Of a DNA stretch of 64,000 nucleotides, positions 23,104 to 32,369 are shown piece after piece. A program made the position numbers and the translations under genes. The stretch comes from Lumbricus terrestris (lineage: Eukaryota > Annelida > Clitellata > Crassiclitellata > Lumbricidae). The notes below the pieces were generated by a model. That model had not been told where the DNA came from, did no database searches, and worked only from the letters and a program-made list of their open reading frames with translations. Location of the stretch: NCBI GenBank assembly GCA_949752735.1, contig OX457038.1, positions 66,400,353-66,464,352 on the forward strand. The letters run 5' to 3'. The number at the start of each line of letters is the position of its first letter. The stretch's first letter is position 1.

Positions 23104-26100
23104 ATGAACTACGATACGTATAATCTGAAACAATTGCAACAAATTCCTAAACAAAGAGGACAAAAAGGATTCTCAAAACTACCAAAAGAGGAACTTATAG
23201 CGTTCATAAAGCATGGAGATCGACTAGGCGCTCGGACTCCGGACATCAAAGCTTCAACGCGTACTCCGGGCACGGTACGAGAATTGCGAGAAATTGCAAA
23301 AAAGAGAGGTCAAAGAGGATACTCAAGATTAGGAAAAGAGGAACTTACGGCATTCTTGTCTACTACTTGGAAATTTGTGGGAAAAAATAAAGCTACTTTC
23401 CCAGATTGGTTGACTAGTGAGATTAGTCAGTTACCCCCTCAAATAAAACCACCCGTTCACAGGTTCAAACTTCGAGAGACTGCGACGGCTATCAAAGGGT
23501 TTACAAAAAGATACACGATCGAGGGCAACAACGGGGTCGATGTTGAATCTTTTCTCAAGGCTGTAAGATTGCAGGTAGTTAGGCTGTTAGCGAAAAATCG
23601 AGGGGTAAAAGTTCAACTCAATCTCATGTGTGTAATGGAGAAAGTAGACATAAAATCCGGTGAAATAACAACGGCTGAGCCTAATTTCAAATCAAAGACT
23701 GATATTATTTTAGAAGCAACCGATGTGAGGGAAATATATACCAACGCAGTGGATAAAATTAAGGAGAGTATGGCTAGTTATCAGATGCGGGGCAGCAATT
23801 GGCGATTCAAGGCTGTTTTGCACTTGGATATCGATACAGTGGTATACAAGCCATTGAAAGGTAGTTCATATATTCAGCTTCCCGAGTATTTAGCGAATAA
23901 AAAGGCTATTGTAAACATGAAAAACGAAGACGAAGAATGTTTCAAATGGTGTATTACAAGGGCGCTGAATCCAACTGAAGATAACCCGCATAGAATCACG
24001 AAAGAACTGATAGAACAATCTGAGAAACTCGATTGGAGCGGTATCGTGTTCCCAGTTGCTGCTGATGCCAATATTATAAATAAGTTTGAGCGCCGTAATA
24101 ACATTAGCGTTAGCGTATTCGGCTTTGAAAAGAGCGTATACCCATTATACATATCGAAGCATGAAAGTGATACCTGTGTAGATCTACTGCTTATTTCCGA
24201 CGATGAAAAGAAGCATTACTGTTGGATCAAGAACTTTAATAGATTGATGGCGGCACGAACAGAAAAATCTGTAAATTCGATGCACTATTGTAGAAGATGT
24301 TTAATCGGTTACAGATCGATAGACTCGCTTAACAAACTCATCGAGTACTGTTCGCAACATGACGCTCAACGAATAGAACTCCCTAGCCCAGGAACTATGT
24401 TGAGTTTTAAAAATTATTATCGAAAAATGCGAGTACCTTTTATTATCTATGCGGATTTCGAATCCTTCATTAAACCGATTGATACATGCCAACCCGATCC
24501 CAGCACGTCTTACACCAATAAATACCAGAAACATACTCCTAGCTCGTTTTGTTACCACATAAAATGTTTCGATGATGACTTATATTCACAAGCTCCTGTA
24601 ACATTCACAGCGAAGAGCGAAGACGATGATGTAGCGCAGATATTTATTGACAGTCTTGTAGAGAAAGTAAAAGATATTTATAATCAATTTAAGTTCCCAA
24701 AGAAAATGATATTTGGAAAGGACGACAAGGAGCTATACGACTCGGCTACTGTTTGCCATATCTGCGGGGGCGAGTTCTTTGTTGATGACGATAATGACAA
24801 TAACATGCGAGTAAGAGATCACTGTCATCTTACTGGGGTATTCAGAGGTGCAGCTCATAAGATTTGTAATCTAAAGTATAGAGTCCCCAAGTTTTTCCCA
24901 GTAGTATTCCATAATCTAACCGGCTACGATAGCCATCTATTCGTGAAGAAATTACGGGGTGGTAATAATGAACAGATTAAATGCATCCCCTGCAATGAAG
25001 AAAAGTATATCTCATTTAGCAGAGAGATCGTAGTCGATAAGTTTATTAACAAAGAAGGGAAAGAGAAAGCGGTCAAGCGTGAATTACGTTTCATCGATAG
25101 TTTTAGATTCATGCCAGCGAGTCTCGACGCCTTATCGAAGAACCTAAGCAAAGGCCAGTGTAAAAATATAAGCAAGTACTACTCCGGTAAACAGCTCGAT
25201 CTCTTGCTTAGAAAAGGGGTATATCCGTACGACCACGTTAGTTCCATCGATCAATTGAATGAAACAGAACTACCGCCAAAGTCGGCATTCTATTCAAAAC
25301 TAAACGACTCAGGCATCAGTGACGAAGACTACAACCACGCACAGGTGGTATGGAACGAATTTGGTTTCAAAACATTCAGAGAATATCACGATTTATATAA
25401 CGTGTCGGATGTTCTCCTGCTCGCCGATGTATTCGAAAATTTTAGAGACGTCTGCATGAAGAACTACAACCTAGATCCCGCCTGGTATTACACTTCTCCT
25501 GGACTAGCATGGGATGCCTCATTAAAGTTGACTGGAGTAAAGTTAGAATTATTGAGCGATTACGATATGATACTAATGGTTAAGCATGGGATAAGAGGTG
25601 GTGTTAGCACAATTTCACATCGTTATGGACAGGCTAACAATAAGTACTTGCAAACGTTTGACGATAGCAAACCTTCAACATTCATTCCCTACTTAGACGC
25701 TAACAACTTGTACGGATATGCAATGTGCAAACCACTGCCGACTCATGGGTTCGCATGGATGACCGATACTGAGCTGAAAGATTGGAAAAGCATTGCCAAA
25801 CGAGATGGAATGGGGTGTATACTAGAAGTCGACTTAGAATATCCAGAAGAATTACACGACCTACACAACGATTATCCACTGGCCCCCGAGAGTGTAAAAC
25901 CGCCGGGCTCAGATGTAGCGAAACTAATTCCAAATTTGAATGATAAAAAGAAGTACGTTGTTCATTATGATAATTTAAAATTGTATGAAAGCCTAGGTTT
26001 GAAGATTACCAAAATTCATCGTGGAATTAAATTTGAAGAAAGCGCCTGGTTGAAAAAATATATCGACCTAAATACTAACCTGAGGACCAAAGCTACAAAC

Positions 26101-26907
26101 GATTTCGAGAAAGACTTTTTCAAACTTATGAACAATAGCGTGTTTGGTAAAACTTGCGAAAATATAGAGTCTCGCGTAGATATAAAATTAGTTTCAAGCG
26201 AGAAGCAAGCCATAAAACTAGCGGCGAAAACGAGTTACGACACTCGGACTATTTTTGATCAAAATTTAATTGCCATTCACATGAAAAAGACTTCGTTGCT
26301 CTATAACAAGCCGATATATCTCGGTATGTGCATCCTAGACTTGAGCAAAACTCTAATGTATTCTTTTCATTACAATTACATCAAGGACAAGTATGGAGAT
26401 AGAGCTAAACTGTTATTCACAGATACGGATTCGCTAGCCTATGAAATTAAAACCGACGATTTCTATGCCGATATAGCTCCCGACATTAGAAATATGTTTG
26501 ACACGAGTGATTATCCAAAGGACCACCCCTCCGGTATAGAACCTGGAGTAAATAAGAAAGTAATAGGTATGTTTAAGGACGAAGCAGCCGGTAAACAGAT
26601 TGAGGAATTCGTGGGACTTAGATCCAAGTTGTATTCGTATAAGATGGCCGGCGTAGACCATAAGAAATGCAAAGGTGTTAAAAAATACGTTGTTAAGAAA
26701 TCAATTACTCATGAAGACTACAAAGATTGCTTATTCACCAAACGAGAACATTCGAGACGAATGAATGTTATTAGGTCTCATCATCACGATATCTACACTG
26801 AAGAGATTAATAAGATAGCCCTCTCAGCTGACGACGATAAACGATTGATTCAACAAGACGGGGTACATACCCTAGCCTATGGTCACTATTTATTGAAAAT
26901 GACTTAG
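23104..26907 (+). CDS. Protein-primed DNA polymerase B (Polinton pPolB)
   Basis: A 1,267-residue polymerase that would copy the linear element from a protein primer. Two SAP-like DNA-binding repeats lie at about residues 5-36 and 57-88 (QRGQKGFSKLPKEEL and KRGQRGYSRLGKEEL). Proofreading exonuclease motifs follow: YADFES (Asp about 451), HNLTGYDSHLF (about 603-613) and YNVSDVLLLAD (about 765). Between exonuclease motifs I and II lies a zinc-binding endonuclease-VII-like module, CHIC at 551 to RDHCHLTG and ICN near 585. Polymerase motifs A (LDANNLYGYAM, about 864), B (KLMNNSVFGKT, about 1007) and C (FTDTDS, about 1105) are all intact. The ATG is at the first in-frame position after the AT-rich leader. 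Length and order fit the family, and I see no break, so this protein could still be active. Confidence 0.97.
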   Translation: MNYDTYNLKQLQQIPKQRGQKGFSKLPKEELIAFIKHGDRLGARTPDIKASTRTPGTVRELREIAKKRGQRGYSRLGKEELTAFLSTTWKFVGKNKATFPDWLTSEISQLPPQIKPPVHRFKLRETATAIKGFTKRYTIEGNNGVDVESFLKAVRLQVVRLLAKNRGVKVQLNLMCVMEKVDIKSGEITTAEPNFKSKTDIILEATDVREIYTNAVDKIKESMASYQMRGSNWRFKAVLHLDIDTVVYKPLKGSSYIQLPEYLANKKAIVNMKNEDEECFKWCITRALNPTEDNPHRITKELIEQSEKLDWSGIVFPVAADANIINKFERRNNISVSVFGFEKSVYPLYISKHESDTCVDLLLISDDEKKHYCWIKNFNRLMAARTEKSVNSMHYCRRCLIGYRSIDSLNKLIEYCSQHDAQRIELPSPGTMLSFKNYYRKMRVPFIIYADFESFIKPIDTCQPDPSTSYTNKYQKHTPSSFCYHIKCFDDDLYSQAPVTFTAKSEDDDVAQIFIDSLVEKVKDIYNQFKFPKKMIFGKDDKELYDSATVCHICGGEFFVDDDNDNNMRVRDHCHLTGVFRGAAHKICNLKYRVPKFFPVVFHNLTGYDSHLFVKKLRGGNNEQIKCIPCNEEKYISFSREIVVDKFINKEGKEKAVKRELRFIDSFRFMPASLDALSKNLSKGQCKNISKYYSGKQLDLLLRKGVYPYDHVSSIDQLNETELPPKSAFYSKLNDSGISDEDYNHAQVVWNEFGFKTFREYHDLYNVSDVLLLADVFENFRDVCMKNYNLDPAWYYTSPGLAWDASLKLTGVKLELLSDYDMILMVKHGIRGGVSTISHRYGQANNKYLQTFDDSKPSTFIPYLDANNLYGYAMCKPLPTHGFAWMTDTELKDWKSIAKRDGMGCILEVDLEYPEELHDLHNDYPLAPESVKPPGSDVAKLIPNLNDKKKYVVHYDNLKLYESLGLKITKIHRGIKFEESAWLKKYIDLNTNLRTKATNDFEKDFFKLMNNSVFGKTCENIESRVDIKLVSSEKQAIKLAAKTSYDTRTIFDQNLIAIHMKKTSLLYNKPIYLGMCILDLSKTLMYSFHYNYIKDKYGDRAKLLFTDTDSLAYEIKTDDFYADIAPDIRNMFDTSDYPKDHPSGIEPGVNKKVIGMFKDEAAGKQIEEFVGLRSKLYSYKMAGVDHKKCKGVKKYVVKKSITHEDYKDCLFTKREHSRRMNVIRSHHHDIYTEEINKIALSADDDKRLIQQDGVHTLAYGHYLLKMT

Positions 26908-26937
26908 ACTAAAGAAAAAAAAAATTTCTAATATAAA

Positions 26938-27219
26938 ATGGAAATACCAGCATGTCTCAAAAGTAAAATCGGCATCGACCTTAGAATATTTACGAAATGG
27001 ATTGAATATCAGTTTGAAGAGGGTATGACAATGGACAATTTCGGTACGGTATGGCATCTCGATTTTGTTTTACCAATATCATCGTTCGATGAAAAAGAAC
27101 TTCATGAAGCTATGAATTGGAAGAATATACACCCGGTGCTATTAGAAAAAAATATGCAAAAAGTGAACAAAATAGGGCAGAAGGAAACAATGTTTTTTTT
27201 TTATAAAATATTTAAATGA
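26938..27219 (+). CDS. Small HNH-endonuclease-like protein, probably inactive
   Basis: A 93-residue protein starting 30 bp after the polymerase stop. Its pattern matches phage and giant-virus HNH nucleases: IEYQFEEGM, then NFGTVWHLDFVLPISSFD (about residues 34-51), then a MNWKNIHPVLLEKN segment (about 69-82). In active members the text reads H-x-D-H; here the second His is Phe (WHLDF). That suggests loss of cleavage, or a binding role. It shares the rightward transcription block with the polymerase and the protease. The call rests on motif resemblance only. Confidence 0.5.
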   Translation: MEIPACLKSKIGIDLRIFTKWIEYQFEEGMTMDNFGTVWHLDFVLPISSFDEKELHEAMNWKNIHPVLLEKNMQKVNKIGQKETMFFFYKIFK

Positions 27220-27267
27220 AATATGCGACATATGCAACATATGAAATATATATGAAATATAAAAAAA

Positions 27268-27702
27268 ATGAGCTTTGAGACAAACAAAGATATAAATGTT
27301 GAAGGCGTAGTTCTTCCTAATTCTCCACTTTCCAACATACAGTTGATCGACACCGCGAAGAAGTTGAATATCCCAAACTTCCGTGGCGTATTTCTCAGAG
27401 ATGAACTACCAAAGAAACCTAAGCGAAACGAATGTGGGATACTGAATCTAGATGACTCGAACGGTAGAGGGACCCACTGGTGCGCTTTTTTAAAGAACGG
27501 CAACCTTAAAATATATTTCGATAGTTATGGTCTACCACCACCTACAGAATTGCTAAAGTATTTACACAGTCCCGTGTACTACAATAGTGAACGAATTCAA
27601 CCCGACAACGAAGTGTTTTGTGGCCATCTATGTTTGTACGTTTTGAAAAAGACTGTGTCAGACGGTTGTAAATTTCAGGAAGTTATAAATAATTTGTACT
27701 AA
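27268..27702 (+). CDS. Adenain-like cysteine protease (maturation protease)
   Basis: A 144-residue protein with the adenovirus-protease (Ulp1/C5-type) catalytic layout. THWCAF gives His70, YFDSYG gives Asp85, ERIQPDNEV gives the oxyanion Gln111, and FCGHLCLYVL gives the nucleophile Cys118. In adenoviruses and Polintons this enzyme trims capsid and core precursors during particle maturation. All catalytic positions are present and the length is short but normal for Polintons. It starts after an AAATATAAAAAAA leader and ends five bases before the first fibre-like gene, so the two are probably co-transcribed. Confidence 0.9.
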   Translation: MSFETNKDINVEGVVLPNSPLSNIQLIDTAKKLNIPNFRGVFLRDELPKKPKRNECGILNLDDSNGRGTHWCAFLKNGNLKIYFDSYGLPPPTELLKYLHSPVYYNSERIQPDNEVFCGHLCLYVLKKTVSDGCKFQEVINNLY

Positions 27703-27707
27703 TAAAA

Positions 27708-28454
27708 ATGCCTGTAAACATATTTGGACAAATGGATGGTGGATCAACGCCACGAGTAGTAGCAGGAGGCGTCACATTAACTCAAGCAAACAGTACTTTT
27801 CTAAGACGAGATGGAGCAAACCCTGTTACTGGAGATCTAGATATGAATGGTCGCGTGATAAAAGGTCTCCCTACAACGAGTACTCCGGAAGCGGGAATGG
27901 ATGAGGCTCTAAGTCGGGGGCAAGCTATAGATTTGATAACGAATCACGATAATGTACCGTCGAACGACAATCATTTGACTAATAAGAAATACGTCGATGC
28001 AACGGCTGAAAAATATGTCGACACGAAAGCAATCGGACCCGCGATTAGCATGTACACTTCAGCTACGCAAGCCATAAGCGCCAATACATACACAAAAGTT
28101 TCTTTCGATATAGCAAGATTCGAAAGAGATATCCACCATCGCGTTGGATGGAATAAGATCTCTCCTGATAAAGCCGGCTGCTATATCGTTTCAACGCACA
28201 TAGAATTTCGTTTATTAGGTGCTGTTACTTTATTCAGTGCTGATACTTCGGGTTACGTTTACCTGTATAAAAATGGAGGGGTGCATATGCAAATTGCGGG
28301 TGGAGAGGGTGCGTCAAATGCCGATGCCATCAATGCAACAGGTTGTACTATAATTTATCTAACCGAAAACGACTACCTCGAGATAGGTGTTTATTCAACC
28401 ACCGCTGTAGGTATAGTTGCTAAGGACTTTTCCATCGCATTCTTACGACCATAA
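27708..28454 (+). CDS. Fibre-like protein 1, C1q/TNF-like C-terminal head
   Basis: A 248-residue protein. Residues 30-97 resemble phage tail-fibre shafts: FLRRDGANPVTGDLDMNGRV and a later NKKYVD. The C-terminal half (about 110-248) has the rhythm of a C1q/TNF-like jelly roll: AGCYIVSTHIEF, YVYLYKNG, then NDYLEIGVY and a closing FSIAFLRP. Such heads form trimers and bind receptors or glycans. In this capsid-coding element the likely role is a vertex or surface spike for attachment (inference). It starts with ATG right after AATAAAA, five bases past the protease stop. Its neighbour at 28493 is a duplicate with a similar shaft and a different head. Confidence 0.6.
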   Translation: MPVNIFGQMDGGSTPRVVAGGVTLTQANSTFLRRDGANPVTGDLDMNGRVIKGLPTTSTPEAGMDEALSRGQAIDLITNHDNVPSNDNHLTNKKYVDATAEKYVDTKAIGPAISMYTSATQAISANTYTKVSFDIARFERDIHHRVGWNKISPDKAGCYIVSTHIEFRLLGAVTLFSADTSGYVYLYKNGGVHMQIAGGEGASNADAINATGCTIIYLTENDYLEIGVYSTTAVGIVAKDFSIAFLRP

Positions 28455-28492
28455 CTAATTTTTTTGTACTAAAAATATCACCGCGTAATAAA

Positions 28493-29227
28493 ATGCCTGT
28501 AAACATATTTGGTCAAATGGATGGTGGATCAACACCACGAGTAATAGCAGGTGGTATCACATTATCCCAAGTCAACAATACTTTTCTAAGACGAGATGGA
28601 GCGAATGCGGCTACTGGAGATCTAGATATGAATGGCCGCGTGATAAAAGGTCTTCCTATAACGAATAATCCGGATGCAGGAATGGATGAGGCTCTAAGTT
28701 ATGGACAAGGCGTAGATTTGGTAACGAATCACCCTTACATTCCGTCTAACGATAATCATTTGACTAATAAAAAATATGTCGACGAACAAATTGCTTCGAC
28801 CAACCGATTCTTTGGCCCGACGTTTAGTGCCTACTCCCACGCTGTTCAGGCTATCCCTACCAGCACTGCGACGATTGTAAAATTTCCAAGAGAAAGATTC
28901 GATCCGGATAATTGTTTCATCAATTCGAAACGTTTCTTTCCTCAGAAAGCCGGATGTTATATGGTTACGGTGTTTGTGGAATTTCACGCCAATAGTGCTA
29001 GAACTAGCGGTAATGTTTCCTTGATGAAAACGGGGAGTGTGTACATGAAGATGCCCGGTGGTGGAGGTGACTTTGGTGGTGGAGGTACGCCCGCAGCTAA
29101 TAATAATGTATCGGGTACTTGCCTAGTTCGATTAGATAATACCGACTACCTCGAGATAATGGCTATGTCAGACGCTGACTTAAACATTGAGGCTCATGAC
29201 TTTTCGGCCGCATACTTACGACCCTAA
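28493..29227 (+). CDS. Fibre-like protein 2, C1q/TNF-like C-terminal head
   Basis: A 244-residue tandem paralogue of the preceding gene, 38 bp downstream behind its own AT-rich leader. The first 97 residues are about four-fifths identical to protein 1, but after the shared NKKYVD the sequences diverge strongly. Only jelly-roll landmarks remain: KAGCYMVTVFVEF, NTDYLEI and FSAAYLRP. The head here has a Gly-rich loop (GGGGDFGGGG, about residues 187-196) absent from protein 1. The pattern is a constant base with a variable head, as expected for two attachment proteins sharing one capsid socket. That function is inference. Confidence 0.6.
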   Translation: MPVNIFGQMDGGSTPRVIAGGITLSQVNNTFLRRDGANAATGDLDMNGRVIKGLPITNNPDAGMDEALSYGQGVDLVTNHPYIPSNDNHLTNKKYVDEQIASTNRFFGPTFSAYSHAVQAIPTSTATIVKFPRERFDPDNCFINSKRFFPQKAGCYMVTVFVEFHANSARTSGNVSLMKTGSVYMKMPGGGGDFGGGGTPAANNNVSGTCLVRLDNTDYLEIMAMSDADLNIEAHDFSAAYLRP

Positions 29228-29255
29228 ATTCGAAACCACATTTAGTTTTGAATTT
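29226..29255. terminator. Hairpin across two convergent stop codons
   Basis: AAATTCGAAAC (29226-29236) pairs with GTTTTGAATTT (29245-29255) with one mismatch and an 8-nt loop. The stop codon of fibre-like gene 2 and that of the convergent SAP/NUMOD-like gene lie at its two edges. It is the only place where the rightward and leftward blocks meet, so a two-way transcription-end signal is plausible. Confidence 0.45.
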
Positions 29256-29640
29256 AAATTTCTACCAAATCCTCCTTTCTCTCATGAACTTTAATTTCGT
29301 ATCTGTTTCTCCATACTCGGCCATTGAAAAATAAGATTGTTCGCGCGCTTTCCCCGTGTGCTTTACCCGCTTTGTAAATCGATGTATACGAGCTTACTTC
29401 ACCCGTTTCTCGGTCTAATATATCTACTCGTCTCGGTTGGTTTCTGATTTTTTTCAATCTATTATATTTTTCATCCGTGCTTGGCACCTTCGGTTCTCGC
29501 CGCTGTTTCTCTTTTTCGGCTATATCACGCGAAAGTACACCCTTCTCAAACAATAGATCGATAAGTTCAGGCTTGTTGAGATGAGACCATCTTTTGATAC
29601 CGTGCTCTTTCACCAGCGTTTTCAATTCTGTCAGTTTCAT
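29254..29640 (-). CDS. SAP-domain / NUMOD-like DNA-binding protein
   Basis: A 128-residue protein. The N-terminus (1-35; LKTLVKEHGIKRWSHLNKPE) is a SAP-like helix-extended-helix, like the repeats at the start of the polymerase. A charged linker follows. The C-terminal part (about 72-118; DRETGEVSSYTSIYKAGKAH to FNGRVWRNRYEI) has the NUMOD1-type layout found in homing-endonuclease DNA-binding tails. No nuclease motif is present. It probably binds DNA or chromatin. It is last in the leftward block; its ATG follows TACTATAAAA. Confidence 0.6.
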   Translation of the reverse strand: MKLTELKTLVKEHGIKRWSHLNKPELIDLLFEKGVLSRDIAEKEKQRREPKVPSTDEKYNRLKKIRNQPRRVDILDRETGEVSSYTSIYKAGKAHGESARTILFFNGRVWRNRYEIKVHERKEDLVEI

Positions 29641-29662
29641 TTTTATAGTACAAGATATTTTT

Positions 29663-30952
29663 TTAATACACCATGGTCAATTTCATACCATCCGATTTAA
29701 AATTAAGTAACTTATCGTAAATCATAACCGCGTACGCATCTGTACCAAGCGGCGGAGCAGCATTAAAAGTAGCTTTGATCTTGAGATCGACTAACGATGA
29801 CTTTAGACGCTCAGCTTGATTGCTTACATCAATCACCATAATCGGGAACAGGTCTTTGAAGTCTGCCGGTGTGATATTGCTTTGCGATACCAGTTCGTCC
29901 GTTCCGTAGAATTTTTCGCCAAACAAGGCCGCTTCTCTGTAAGCTCGTGAGAATTGCTGATTCGGGAATGATAGGTTGTAACCGACGGCTGGGTATTGTT
30001 CCGCGTTTAACATGACGTAGATGTCCTTTAGATTGCAATGATCGAAAACCGATGGGTTTTTTTCTTGATCACCGCCACGATCGATTTGAAATCCAACGAT
30101 GATGTACCTTGGTTTCTCAGCCGATGACTTAGCGCCAAGTGACCAATCAAAAGTAGTCGCCTGTGGGACGCTTGTATTATCGCATTGGCGAGCCCTGTAT
30201 GCAACTGGTAGCGATACTTTCGATGCGATCGTTTTGGCCAATTCATGCTTCTCTTCGAGGGACGGAACGACGTGCGGCATGAACCATGAGATTCTGTCTA
30301 ATCTGACTTTCCCGGCACCCGCAGCGGCGAGTCTAAAAATTGCGTCATCGTCGGCTTTACGAACAAGAGTTAGCGTGTGTTTCATACCATAAACAACCTT
30401 GTTGTAATCATCACAAAATCCGAAAATATGGCTTAATGGAACGATAAAACTAAACGTGCCTTTGTCTCCCGGTTTTCTAATTAGATACGACTGTCTAACA
30501 GCGAAACCTTGATTATCCGCGATAACAGCAGTCGCGCCACTGTCCTTATACCACAGCTGATTCAAACCTTGAGCTAGTTGAAAATCATTCGGGTATTTGA
30601 GTAAACCAAGCATCGTAGTCGCTTGACCTGGGTTACGTAATGATTCAACGTCTTGATCTCCTAATGTGTATTTAATATTGTTGAAAAGATGCATGAGTCC
30701 ATTATTCGTAAGGGCAACGACATCGGCATTAACGTAGAAGGTGCCGTCCGCCTTCGTCAATCTGCCCTCGAATAATAGGTAAGATTCCGCCGGATGGTTG
30801 AAAACATCTTGAGAATGAATGTTGATTACTATCTCTCCCCCTGCGGTGTTTAGATTCGATCCCTGAATCGGTTCATACTGGTGATATTGGTAGCGCTCGA
30901 TACCCTCGTCAATTAGAGGTTGTTCGGTAAATCTTAGAATATCTGATTTCAT
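29663..30952 (-). CDS. Major capsid protein (double jelly-roll, hexon-like)
   Basis: A 429-residue protein with the signature text of invertebrate Polinton capsid proteins: a HPAESYLLFEGRL strand, ALTNNGLMHLFNNIKYTLG, then GLLKYPNDF, PLSHIFGFCDDYNKVVYG near the middle, and a second-barrel segment VFDHCNLKDIYVMLN with YPAVGYNLSFPNQQF. The family folds as two jelly rolls and trimerises into hexon-like capsomers. The frame is intact from ATG to stop and of usual length. It sits at the downstream end of the virion block, 27 bp after the 144-residue gene. Confidence 0.92.
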   Translation of the reverse strand: MKSDILRFTEQPLIDEGIERYQYHQYEPIQGSNLNTAGGEIVINIHSQDVFNHPAESYLLFEGRLTKADGTFYVNADVVALTNNGLMHLFNNIKYTLGDQDVESLRNPGQATTMLGLLKYPNDFQLAQGLNQLWYKDSGATAVIADNQGFAVRQSYLIRKPGDKGTFSFIVPLSHIFGFCDDYNKVVYGMKHTLTLVRKADDDAIFRLAAAGAGKVRLDRISWFMPHVVPSLEEKHELAKTIASKVSLPVAYRARQCDNTSVPQATTFDWSLGAKSSAEKPRYIIVGFQIDRGGDQEKNPSVFDHCNLKDIYVMLNAEQYPAVGYNLSFPNQQFSRAYREAALFGEKFYGTDELVSQSNITPADFKDLFPIMVIDVSNQAERLKSSLVDLKIKATFNAAPPLGTDAYAVMIYDKLLNFKSDGMKLTMVY

Positions 30953-30979
30953 TTTATTATGTAATAATATTTTTTTTTA

Positions 30980-31414
30980 TTACACGACCTTCATTCCCGC
31001 GCCGTTTCGCATACGCACTAAATCTTGAATCGATGGGACATTTTTCAAACCATTCCCCATCATCATATTATTGATATTCTCCGAATTCACCCCGACGCTA
31101 CTATATCGATCAAGAATATCTCTAGTTTCTTGCGTAACCGGAATAATATTTTTCTTTGGAGAAGCCAACAGTTTTGCCGCTAATTTTTCCACTCCTCGTT
31201 TACCGACGTCGATTGCGGTCGATTTTCCAACATCTATCGCCTTTTTCCCAATTTCTGTCGCTACGTCTTTGCTTGCACTAAGAGCTCTCGTTGCTAACTG
31301 TTTGGCAGCGTTCGATGCAACTAGTCTTTTGACAAATCCTGAAATAGTATCGAATATTCCGGATCCACCGATAACGTATTGCTTCCTGTAACTCCTTCTT
31401 TTAATGTCCAGCAT
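30980..31414 (-). CDS. Conserved Polinton core/minor capsid-like protein (unknown function)
   Basis: A 144-residue basic protein. RRSYRKQYVIGGSGIFD at the N-terminus precedes an Ala/Lys-rich amphipathic helix (about 25-90) with repeated GKKAIDVGKS/GKRGVEKLA steps. The C-terminus ends in an IQDLVRMRNGAGMKVV type motif. It is conserved beside the capsid gene in Polintons. Composition and a possible amphipathic helix recall adenovirus pVI or pVII-type cement/core proteins, but no homology is demonstrated from sequence alone. Confidence 0.5.
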   Translation of the reverse strand: MLDIKRRSYRKQYVIGGSGIFDTISGFVKRLVASNAAKQLATRALSASKDVATEIGKKAIDVGKSTAIDVGKRGVEKLAAKLLASPKKNIIPVTQETRDILDRYSSVGVNSENINNMMMGNGLKNVPSIQDLVRMRNGAGMKVV

Positions 31415-31416
31415 TT

Positions 31417-32319
31417 TTATAATATCGACATTATATTTTTATAACCATCTTTACTCAGCGCTTCTTGCCGTAGTAACTCGTCGCATATCGCCACGATCTC
31501 GTTTCTTACTCCGGTGCCACCCGCCCTGTAGCTCTGAATTCTAAGCTCTAGCTGTTTCGCTAATACATTTGGGTCTTCGGAGATGACGATTACGCCAACA
31601 CCTTTACCTACTGTGCCTAGGGTTATCTTTTCCCATATCGGTTTGACAATTTGTTTGTATTTGTCGCGTGAAGATGATTTAGGTCTGTTAGGATTTTTTT
31701 CCTGTCTTATAGCATTCGTTGTGGTGAGAATCTCGGCGTAATCAGCTATGTCATTATCATCGTATATCGTTTTGTCAGGCTCCTTCAACGTCAACAACTC
31801 CCAAAGACCGGGTGTTCCTCTGTAAGTCTTATCTCCCACCGTCACATCGTCTCCTTGAATCGAAATCGGAGTGTCACCGATATAGAATTGGTCGTCATTT
31901 TTGGTTTTTATTCCGAACGTCGTGTCGGTGATTTTTTTATCGGAGGTGTATTGACGAAGGTACTTAGTTGCCAGATCTCCCAAATACAGGGTTCTGATAT
32001 CCTCGGTTGGATCGCCGCTACTCGCTTCTATCGAAGGACGCTGAGTAAATTGAAGACCCTGTAACGAAGGAAGTGCTTGTAACGCATTTGAAGTAGCTAC
32101 CGAATTTTGGTTGATGGCGGACAATAAGACATTTTGCTCTTTGGAAATTGCGGATTGTGAATCGACGATAGGTTTGAAGAACTTGGTTAAATCTTGTTGC
32201 AGCCCCGAATCTCCCAATCTCTCCGATAAAAAGTTTTGTTGAATATTCTTCTTTGTTTTCAGATAATCTGCAACTAAATCGTCTCTTTTCGCGGGGTCGG
32301 TTATTTTTATAAACGGCAT
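31417..32319 (-). CDS. Conserved Polinton protein, 300 aa (unknown function)
   Basis: The N-terminal half (1-95) looks helical and may form a coiled coil. The C-terminal half carries motifs I associate with Polintons: TTFGIKTKNDDQFYIGD, YRGTPGLWELL (about 165-175), a Lys/Ser-rich PNRPKSSSRDKYKQI segment and GTGVRNEIVAICDELLRQ near the end. No enzyme motif is visible. Only 2 bp separate its stop from the next gene's ATG, so the two are tightly linked. Its place in the virion block suggests a structural or assembly role (inference). Confidence 0.5.
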   Translation of the reverse strand: MPFIKITDPAKRDDLVADYLKTKKNIQQNFLSERLGDSGLQQDLTKFFKPIVDSQSAISKEQNVLLSAINQNSVATSNALQALPSLQGLQFTQRPSIEASSGDPTEDIRTLYLGDLATKYLRQYTSDKKITDTTFGIKTKNDDQFYIGDTPISIQGDDVTVGDKTYRGTPGLWELLTLKEPDKTIYDDNDIADYAEILTTTNAIRQEKNPNRPKSSSRDKYKQIVKPIWEKITLGTVGKGVGVIVISEDPNVLAKQLELRIQSYRAGGTGVRNEIVAICDELLRQEALSKDGYKNIMSIL

Positions 32320-32369
32320 TTTAAAATTAGAAACATAATGTTTTCAGACGTGTTTTTGGACGTGTGAAA

